In this document: one piece after another, positions 56,501 to 64,000 of the stretch
Layout of the letters: each line of letters starts with the position of its first letter
Position numbering within the stretch: the stretch's first letter is position 1
Origin: Apiosordaria backusii
Taxonomy: Eukaryota > Ascomycota > Sordariomycetes > Sordariales > Lasiosphaeriaceae
Assembly (NCBI GenBank): GCA_030549205.1
Contig: JAUKTV010000020.1
Span: forward strand, 186,001-250,000
DNA length: 64,000 bases
Direction of reading: 5' to 3'
Notes under the pieces: generated by a model
Told to the model about the DNA's origin: nothing
Databases searched by the model: none
What the model saw: the letters and a program-made list of their open reading frames with translations, nothing else
Position numbers and translations under genes: made by a program

Positions 56501-56592
56501 CTCGGATACCGGGAGTCGAACCCGGGGCTGTTGAGAGAACAGACACTTCTGAGAAGTGAGAGTCAACGATGTTACCGCTACACCATACCCGA
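56501..56592 (-). tRNA. tRNA-Glu (anticodon CTC) with a 21-base intron
   Basis: Acceptor stem TCGGGTA/TATCCGA (one G-T pair), D-arm GGTGTAGCGGTAACAT, anticodon stem GTTGA/TCAAC with loop CTCTCAC (anticodon CTC at 56560-56558) and a T-arm around GGGTTCGACTCCC. The intron (56556-56536) starts one base 3' of the anticodon. Mature length 71 bases before CCA. Confidence 0.92.
56536..56556 (-). other. Intron of tRNA-Glu(CUC)
   Basis: 21 bases after position 37; removal restores the GTTGA/TCAAC stem and seven-base loop. Confidence 0.85.
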
Positions 56593-57752
56593 TTAAATCG
56601 ATATGGTCTCCGATTTGTTGCAAATCTTTGTCCGTCTCTCACCTCTTATAGGAATTCACGTCCTGGAAAACCACCGGATCGCTTCCCCTGAGCCCCTGAA
56701 TCCGCTTCCGTATTTGCAAATGCAGGGGTGGCTGGCAAATACTTAGGTAACGCACCCATACCATATCTGTGGAGATCCAGTATGTCAAAGTTGGTTTTCC
56801 TGATGGGGCGCTGAGAGAACGGTAAAGATCGTTCTCATCATCTGAGGAGTTCAGCAGAGTCTTAGACTGATGATCCTCTGCCTCTTTCGCCAATATGCGA
56901 CATCCAAATGTCAGGCGGTCTCGTTCCGCACCTTACCTAAATAGCTTACATGTATGCACAGTGCCCAGACAGCTTGTGTGACCACAGGGAGCGCGTCTTA
57001 CACCGGTCTTTCCACAGTAATTGGTCCCCGACGTCTATTTGAGGCGCAGCGTCTGAAACATTTAGACTTGTTCTGGCCGGCGCCGTGCCGTGAAGGGCAC
57101 TTCCTGGAGTTTTTCGTCCGCTTTCTCTGTTTCCCTTGGCCGGCTTCAGGCTTTGGTGGCGTCACGCCATGCATGTACATCACCGGGTGCTTCTTAGCGT
57201 CGATAGGGTGAGCGAAGTGGCCGTCGGAAATCCAAGTCACTACGGGCTTCCTGGTGGTGTGGCAGGCATCGGATTGGTAGTTCAGACTTGTCTCAAACTG
57301 AACATTGGAGGCGAGTGATACCCCACGGCTTCACGGATCCTAACAGAAGATCAGGGATATGATGCCGATTTAGAAAAGAGGCGTTTTGCCAAGGGTGTTA
57401 CTGCAACTTTCACGCCATGCTCTGTGATGGTCAGGCTTCTGTCAGTGGCTTTCATGGGCCCAACAATGTCGCACCACATCTGACTTAGGCTTCCCGTGCG
57501 GGATGAGGTAAAAAAGAAGAAATACCAGGGCTCGGCATGCAATAAATGACCGGACTAGCTTCTGAGAGGCTGTTGCCAAGGAAGCGCGTTTTGCGCGATG
57601 CCTATTACGGCGCAGCCACACCTGTTCAAGGGACGGGGGTCTGTTCAGCTGAGATGCAGACCAGGACTAACGGCCCCAGTCACACTGAACCAAAGTCTCT
57701 GTCTTTCCCAGAACATCTCACTTTCTTCTGTCATGTAGAAAACACGGAAGAA
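56593..57752. other. Spacer / promoter of C2H2 regulator gene
   Basis: No supported gene. An upstream ATG in the frame of the next gene (57546) would add 69 residues without conserved character. Confidence 0.45.
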
Positions 57753-59089
57753 ATGGCGGAACCACCATCACCGAGATCTCATGATAGAAGACAACAGTAC
57801 CGCGATGGGCTGCCCCCTTTCTCGCTCCCGCCGTCGTCCGGCTTTCCGCTTCTTGCGGCTGACGACAAAAGCCCTCTGGCAAGCGGTCTACACTCACCCA
57901 GTTCTGCTTACTCCGTTTCCGCCGCCAGTAGCCCCGGATTCCAGCCGGCGAGTATGTCACTGGATTCAAAACCGGCATCTCAACACCACGATTCTGGGGC
58001 TCAGGGACAGTATTACGGAGGACGAAAACCCCTACCCGGATCTCCGCCACAGTCCTCTTCTCCATCACGGTTCGGGGGTCACCAGCTTCCTCCCATCACT
58101 AGTCTCCTTCCACCAGTATCTCAATATCCTCACTCATTACAACCGAGCCAAGCACCTCCAGGCCATCATCTACATGGGCCTCTAGCACCTCCAGCTGGAA
58201 TGGCTCCTCACCAACATCACCCTGCCATGTACATGCACCAAGGGTTTGGCCAACCACCGCTCACACTCCCATCGTTATCCAGTTCAGGAGGGCCATATCA
58301 TGAGTTCAACATGAGGGTAGGCGGGGGTGTCTATCCGGTATCGAGAGAGCCCCCCCAGCAAGACCGACCCTTTAAATGTGATATTTGCACCCAATGTTTC
58401 AGTCGGAATCACGACCTCAAACGGCACAGAAGAATACATTCAGCCACCAAGCCGTTTCCTTGCCCTCACTGCGACAAGTGCTTCTCACGCAAAGATGCCC
58501 TCAAGGTACCTTACTATGTCTGTAGACTATCTTTACATGAGATATATTGGCTGATTAGATTTTGTAATTATTCCAGAGACACCGATACGTCAAAGCCTGC
58601 AGTGGGAAGAAATCGCCTCCTGAGTCTGAAGCCTCTTCTACCATGTATGCAGGTGACACTGCTGGTGAAGCCCCAGCCCTGGCTGAGGAAGATGAGGACG
58701 ACGACGAGGAGCAAGAACCACAAGAACCATCTGCTGCCCCATCAAGGCGAAAATCACTCCCATCAACCTCTTCAAAGCCCCCGCCTGTCTTGAAGGAGTT
58801 GAAACCAAAGGAGCCAAAGGAACCAAAGGTACCTAGGTCCATGACCTCCAAGTTCATTTGTACTAGGCCCGCATCAAAAATCAAAGTAGTACCAGCTCTG
58901 ACATCAACAGCCTTGAATCTTGCCACCCCTTCCACGCAGACAGGAAAAAGGTGGATCATGTATACGCTCGAGAACGGTGATGCCGCTGCGCCATACCTAG
59001 GTATCACACGTCATAAGATGAGGTTTGACGTTAATCGGCCATTCCAGCATTATCCGAACCCAAGCTTGAAAAGCAAAGATACAACTTGA
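57753..59089 (+). CDS. flbC: C2H2 zinc-finger transcription factor, FlbC-like
   Basis: Exons 57753-58505 and 58577-59089 join to 421 residues. The N-terminal 200 residues are Pro/Ser/Gln/His-rich (LPPITSLLPPVSQ). Two adjacent fingers follow: FKCDICTQCFSRNHDLKRH (about 207-229) and FPCPHCDKCFSRKDALKRH, the second completed across the intron by YVKAC (C2HC-like). This arrangement, RPFKCDxCxQCFxRNHDLKRH..KPFPCxxCxKxFSRKDALKRH, is what I know from Aspergillus FlbC, a regulator of conidiation, though other fungal factors share it. A Glu/Asp-rich and Lys/Pro-rich tail follows. The 3' end is doubtful: a second intron could start at 58828 (AAG|GTACCT), in which case the stop at 59089 is wrong. Start MAEPPSPRS preferred over 57546. 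Confidence 0.75.
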
Positions 59090-60621
59090 GCGTAGACTTG
59101 GATGGCGACTGGAGCTTGAGCAGTCAGGTACTCTCGGCGGCTACACTATCTCCAAAAGCAACATAAGTCCTGAACAGCAGCGGATAGATGCATTACAAAC
59201 AATTTATCGAAAGGCAAAGACGTCCAGAAGGAAAAACGAATGGAGGGGCTCACGCCTCAGTGGGTCAAGCATATCAACTACAGATATTTACAGCACATGA
59301 ATAACGACACGAAACAATTGGCCAGCCGGAGTTCAAGGGCGAGTGTGGGGGGCTGATCTACCTTACCTTATGATATTCACTGGGTATATGGAGGGGTTTC
59401 TGGAACTGTAGCTAGATAGATATACATCGGAATTTATCATTACCCACCTCAGCTCATCTTGCTTTGTTTCTCTCCCCAGACCAAAATGTCATCATAACTA
59501 CAACGCTCAGGTCACGGTGTTGTGAACCCACTCAGGGGTTCAGGCGTTCAGGAGTATCAGCCCAGGAGGTAAGAGGTTCGGAGAGCTCCCGACACTAGAT
59601 TTCCTCCGACTTCAGGTAGGTATGATGATACTCCCGCTTTATTTGATGGCTGAAGCAAAGCGTTCCGGTTAAACTCCAGCCTTGGATAAATCGCTGCGCC
59701 AGGCAGTCAAACCTCCAGACATCAAGATCTATGAATAGATTTAATTTGACCTAGTGAGAATCCATTCCATGTCAAATCTTAAACAAAATGCCTGTCGTCA
59801 GCATCCACGCCCTCTTTCTAATACAAACCCAACCCCGGCATCCTCCTTGACTGTACCGACAGCGGAACTCTCATCCGAACGCCCCACCCAATCTACCACG
59901 ATCTGCCGGTGTCAACGAGGATTGCCGAGCAAGAAGCGAAAGAGCTTGATATGGTAGCAATGAACCCCATCCAATTGCTTAACTGCCGTGGCAACCTCAT
60001 GTGTCCTGGTCGACCATCGGGCTCGGAAGGAGAACCGAGAATTGTGCAGGGATTTAGACGAAGCGTGATTGAAAGGCCACCAACCCGGATGCTTGCTAGA
60101 GAGTGCCCCTAAGCAGTGTTTCATCAGGCTTTGAATAAAATCCTGGTGGTGGCCAATCGGCAAGGAGCTGCCGCATGTGGCAGAAATGGGTGTTTCTTAA
60201 GTTGACCTACAGAATATTCACGACCCAGTAAGACGTCTTGCAAAGGTTGACAGATTTGATTGAGGGGAGAAACAGGTGCGGTTATTGGATGAACCAGACA
60301 CTGGAATAGGCGGGGATATGGGGTGAAGGGTATAGACAAATGCAGGTCATGCCGACTTGGATGATGTCTGGATAAACAAGGCCCGTCAACATGGAGGGTG
60401 AACGGCGGCGGCAACGGCCCTGGGCATGCATTCTGCAGGCCAATTCCCGTTCTAGCTCTACCTTAGATATCCCCTAGCAAAATCGCCCACCCTGAATGTC
60501 ATATCACCAAGACTCATCAGGTATTTAGGCCTGACCTTGTCCTGCTCTTGTCGCCTTGTGTTTTGGGCCTTTCTTCTACTGCTTCATTGATCATCGCCTT
60601 TCCTTGAAGGTCACAAGCAAG
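59090..60621. other. Spacer before DUF1996 gene
   Basis: No supported gene; part may be the true 3' end or untranslated region of the C2H2 gene. A few GGGTTCAGG-like words occur at 59533-59560, related to the minisatellite near 32 kb. Confidence 0.45.
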
Positions 60622-61730
60622 ATGAAGTGGAATTCCCTCGCCGCCCTTGGGCTCGCAGCCCCTGCCCAAGCTTACCTCCGCTTCGGGTGCGCGACCTTGA
60701 CCGTCCAGCGTCTCGACCCCATCGTCGAGCCTGGCAAGATCCCCTCGTCTCACGTCCATCAAATCGTTGGTGGGAATGCTTTCAACGCGACCATGGACCC
60801 CAAAGTCGACATCGGCGAGAAAGCCACTTGCACTACTTGCTCCTTCAGGTAGGTTGCCCCTCTTCGAGTTTCCTTTCCGCCACTCCATCCGTCTAACATC
60901 TCCCCCCAGCGAGGACTTCACCAACTACTGGACCGCCGTCATGTACTTCAAAGCCCGCAACGGCTCCTACAAGCGCGTAGCCCAGTACCCCAACGCCCTC
61001 CTCGGCTCTTTGACGGGAGGTATGACAGTCTACTACCTCCAGCAGGACTTCAACTCCAACGGCAAGCAAAAGATCACCGCCTTCAAGCCCGGCTTCCGCA
61101 TGACCGTCGGCTCCCCCACCGCCACCAACGGCAACAACCCGGGTCTTCGCTACACCTGCCTCAAAGAAGTCATGACCCGGTTCCCCGAAACCGCCGACTT
61201 CCCCAAGGAGCCCTGCCCAGCCGGCATCATGGCCATTCACCACTTCCCCGCCTGCTGGGACGGCAAGAACCTCGACAGCCCCAACCACCAAGACCACATG
61301 TACAACACCGGCAAGGGCGCTTTCACCAACGCAGGCCCTTGCCCGTCGAGCCATCCCGTCCGGATGCCTCAGGTGGCCCTGGAGACCATGTGGGATACCA
61401 CTCCGTTCAACAACAAGGACTTGTGGCCTACAGATGGGTCCCAGCCGTTTGTTTGGAGCTATGGGGATAGCAAGGGGTATGGAACCCACGCTGATTACCT
61501 CTTTGGTTGGAAGGGCGATTCCCTGCAGAGGGCCATGGACTCGACGCCGCTGTTGAGCAATGGGATCAAGTCGCAGAGTGTGGCGCAGGCCAATAACTGC
61601 AAGCTGCAGACTACAACTGTGAAGGAGAATATTGATGGATGTAAGTCCCCTTTCGTGTCTTTATTTCCTGTGATGGTGATTCAGGAGCTAATAAAATGTG
61701 GCAGGGCTTGATAAACTTCCCGGTATGTAA
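60622..61730 (+). CDS. Secreted DUF1996 protein
   Basis: Exons 60622-60848, 60910-61640 and 61705-61730 join to 327 residues; the last exon codes only LDKLPGM. A signal peptide (MKWNSLAALGLAAPAQA) precedes the DUF1996 domain, recognised from VQRLDPIVEPGKIPSSHVHQ (the S-x-H-x-H-Q-I-VGGN core), CTTCSFSEDFTNYWTAV, YYLQQDF, FPACWDGKNLD, HPVRMPQVALE and LFGWKGDSLQRAMD. DUF1996 proteins are abundant secreted fungal proteins with no settled activity; some are found with lignocellulose degradation or wall. The histidines in the core suggest metal binding, which is inference. Strong C-ending codon bias in exon 2 hints at high expression. Confidence 0.92.
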
Positions 61731-61975
61731 AGGGTGTATCGTCAACCCAATATGGACAGTGTGGAATCGAGTGTGCGAGCGTGTTCGAAGGGAAAGACTG
61801 TCTTTACATATTGTTTGCTAGCTTCTATTGCGAGAGCGTATATATCTCACATTCTGAGTCATGGCGTGAGTCGTGTTCAGTGAAGTCAACAACCGTAAAA
61901 GAAATGAACGTGACGCAACAGAGGTATCCAAAACTTTGACACAGGAAAAGCGTAAATCGTGATAAAACCCGGCCA

Positions 61976-63721
61976 TCAAACTTGTCCATGGTGACTCTGT
62001 ACCCGTGTGCTCCCCGCAACTGACCCATCCTGCGACCCTTCACCCCTTTCCATCCCTTCAGCCAAGAAGATCCCGGAGCCGGAACCGGTGGTATACACCT
62101 TATTCACCTGCCCCATCCCAACCTCCACTCGGGTAATCTGATCCTCTTCTCCGCGATTCCCACTCGCAGCGTCAACTCTCACTTCCACATCCTTCACCTC
62201 CCTAAGAATCTCGTTCACGGTAGCATCACCCCTCACACCCCTAAAGATCTCACCGCCAAACACCTTGCCTGTTTCTAAAGGACTGAGAGTAACTTGCTTC
62301 TCCAGCCTCCACCAACCCCAACTGAGGCTCGCCACGAAAACCAATCCCAATATCGCAACCGCCAATGCGGGACCCAGATACTGGTTCTCACTCCAGAATA
62401 CCAATACCGGCACCGTCTTCGTGACTTCAAAGCTCTGTCGTTCCGTACCCCTGCCTACCCTTTCAGCAACGCGGAACTGCCACTCATGCAAATTCGCCAA
62501 TACATATTCCGTCGGACTGTCCCAGATCAACCCACAACTGACTAGACTGTGGTTTCCAAAGTCCCATGGCTCCGCCCGAAAGAAGACGTCTGCCAATGTT
62601 CCTGGCCCTGGCCCAGCAAAGAGCCACTTCTTGAGATTTGTATTGAACGTTGTAGTTGCATTGTCATACATGTGATGAGCGATAAACGATTGTAGGCCGG
62701 CGAGGGGGCCGACTCCTGAATTGTCGGGCGTGGTCAGGGAGTCACCAGCAGAGATGTAGGGCGATATCATAGGCAGTGACTGATTAAATTTCAAGGCGGA
62801 GTGATCAAACCAGGCGGTGGAGTTCTGAATAATAATGGGGTGTTCCACCACGGCGGCGGTGATGTTGCAGCGGTCAATCTTGACAGTGGCCTGGCAGTTG
62901 CCTTCGAGTTTGTCAATGTGTTTGGTCAAGAGAGTGAGCAATGGCTCAGATCGTTCGTCGGCGACAAGTTCGGCTCGGATGTGGAACACGGTGGCTTTGT
63001 GTGAGGCGTTTGTTGACAAATCCAGGGGCTCGTAGGTGGTGGGGGCACACGTGTAGACGAAGCCTGCGCCGCGAACGGACCCCGAGCAGGTGCCGTCGCA
63101 AATGTATCCTTCCGTGGAGGGTACAGCAATGGAGTCATTGCGATACCAAGCTTGAGTTTGTGACATCACCCTCCTGTTGTGGATAACTCTCCTGTCGGAC
63201 TGCCAGTTGCCTGACCAGCCATCGGGTATTCTGTTGGCGATATCGAAGAACATGTTCTGTTGGACAACGCGGTTTTGGGCCAAGGTGTGGGTTGATCTTT
63301 GGAACAAGGGGCCCGAAGAAAACTGGACGAGGTATGCTATGGTGCAGATGAGGGTTACTTTGCGAGCTTCCGAGCCGGACTTAATGGCGGGCCAAAAGCC
63401 GAGACCGCGGCCATGATCCCATATGTAATGAAGCTGGGAGAGTTGAGTACCGTCCGAAGCACGGAGCCAGAAACGTACTGCAATGCCTGTGGCTAGAGCA
63501 GAGCTAAATGCCACGTTAGAGATGGCCGAGAAGATGGCGAGCCACACAGCCGGGCTGATGCGCCAAGTCGAGACCTCTTCATCGTGAGAGACGGAGACGA
63601 CGACAGCCGAGGAAATGATGCAGATCACGATGGCTGAAAGTGCCACGATCTCAAGCCAGGGGGTCCATGTGAGGATGGACCTTTTCACCTTCGGCTTTTC
63701 GTTGACGTCTACGTCTGCCAT
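61976..63721 (-). CDS. DUF3176 multi-pass membrane protein
   Basis: A single frame of 581 residues from the ATG at 63721 (MADVDVNEKPKVKRS); an upstream in-frame ATG at 63748 adds nine residues. Order: cytoplasmic basic start with TWTPWLEIVALSAIVICIIS (segment 1), WLAIFSAISNVAFSSALATG (segment 2), IAVRFWLRASDG, YIWDHGRGLGFWPA, then VTLICTIAYLVQFSSGPL (segment 3), a long extracellular part with several N-x-S/T sites and cysteines (CDGTCSGSV, GNCQATVKIDRCN), and a last segment LGPALAVAILGLVFVASLSW before an acidic tail. The W..I..S..SN and DHGRG blocks are characteristic of DUF3176, a large family in filamentous ascomycetes without known function. Three introns are common in relatives; none is required here. 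Converges with the DUF1996 gene 245 bases away. Confidence 0.85.
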   Translation of the reverse strand: MADVDVNEKPKVKRSILTWTPWLEIVALSAIVICIISSAVVVSVSHDEEVSTWRISPAVWLAIFSAISNVAFSSALATGIAVRFWLRASDGTQLSQLHYIWDHGRGLGFWPAIKSGSEARKVTLICTIAYLVQFSSGPLFQRSTHTLAQNRVVQQNMFFDIANRIPDGWSGNWQSDRRVIHNRRVMSQTQAWYRNDSIAVPSTEGYICDGTCSGSVRGAGFVYTCAPTTYEPLDLSTNASHKATVFHIRAELVADERSEPLLTLLTKHIDKLEGNCQATVKIDRCNITAAVVEHPIIIQNSTAWFDHSALKFNQSLPMISPYISAGDSLTTPDNSGVGPLAGLQSFIAHHMYDNATTTFNTNLKKWLFAGPGPGTLADVFFRAEPWDFGNHSLVSCGLIWDSPTEYVLANLHEWQFRVAERVGRGTERQSFEVTKTVPVLVFWSENQYLGPALAVAILGLVFVASLSWGWWRLEKQVTLSPLETGKVFGGEIFRGVRGDATVNEILREVKDVEVRVDAASGNRGEEDQITRVEVGMGQVNKVYTTGSGSGIFLAEGMERGEGSQDGSVAGSTRVQSHHGQV

Positions 63722-63833
63722 TGTGATGCACGGGAAGAAGCAAATCAATGGGGGAGGAGAAATGTCTGAGTTGGAGGAGACCAGGGAGACGACTCGGGAG
63801 GATGGGACCTACCGCCCGCGATATGGTCAGTGC

Positions 63834-63843
63834 TATATATATA
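63834..63843 (-). promoter_or_regulatory. TATA-like element of DUF3176 gene
   Basis: An AT alternation (TATATATATA) lies about 113 bases upstream of the start codon at 63721, read on the minus strand. Confidence 0.45.
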
Positions 63844-64000
63844 ATGAGCCTTTTCGACGAGGCTCTGAGGTTTTGAAAGAAATGGCAGGGCAGGTATCAG
63901 GTATCCATCTACCCCCGGGTCATCTGGGGATACCGACAGGGAGAAAACAACCATCTCACCTGCTCTCAGATAATGCACGTACTATACTTACTGGTAAAAG

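Noticed and set aside
60893..61489. 198-codon minus-strand frame over the DUF1996 gene
   Set aside because: Antisense shadow of a strongly C-biased exon; Val/Gly-rich with no independent support.

Overview
The window is nuclear DNA of a filamentous ascomycete (Pezizomycotina). The gene families and spacing look like a Sordariomycete, probably Sordariales, but I cannot name a species. The grounds are: genes with short (42-150 base) GT..AG spliceosomal introns and CTAAC/CTGAC branch sites, nuclear tRNA genes with introns one base 3' of the anticodon, long gene-poor spacers, and families typical of moulds (alpha-1,3-glucan synthase, sedolisin, DUF1996, DUF3176, Zn2Cys6 regulators). Exon junctions given here were inferred by joining open frames at splice sites and checking that total lengths are multiples of three. 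They are not backed by transcripts.

Layout. 1-776: an Asp-box (sialidase-like) protein cut by the window edge. 1.5-13.0 kb: an alpha-glucan cell-wall locus, a 2385-residue alpha-1,3-glucan synthase (minus) divergent from a GPI-anchored GH13 amylase (plus) across a 2.35 kb spacer. 15.1-24.4 kb: an MFS transporter, a secreted flavin L-amino-acid oxidase, an NmrA-like NAD(P)-binding protein and a Zn2Cys6 regulator, which could be a small catabolic group. 25.0-26.8 kb: a somewhat divergent aspartyl-tRNA synthetase. 27.3-34.4 kb: the least explained part, with a poorly resolved DEDDh-exonuclease-like gene, a second fragmentary gene, a membrane protein with an internal TWSW repeat, a degenerate telomere-like repeat, a single-pass membrane protein and a small secreted protein.

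35.9-45.9 kb: Dfg5-type GH76 GPI protein, another GPI-type secreted protein, Trm6 (tRNA m1A58 methyltransferase subunit), ARPC3 (Arp2/3 complex) and a conserved-looking nuclear-type unknown protein. 47-57 kb: two intron-containing tRNA-Glu genes (UUC and CUC), with a type-B carboxylesterase and a sedolisin (S53) protease between them. 57.7-63.7 kb: a FlbC-like C2H2 regulator, a DUF1996 secreted protein and a DUF3176 membrane protein.

Functionally, several genes act on the cell wall or outside the cell: glucan synthase, amylase, Dfg5, oxidase, esterase, sedolisin, DUF1996. Housekeeping genes (Trm6, ARPC3, AspRS, tRNAs) are interspersed. I found no rRNA, CRISPR array, intact transposon or virus-like gene.
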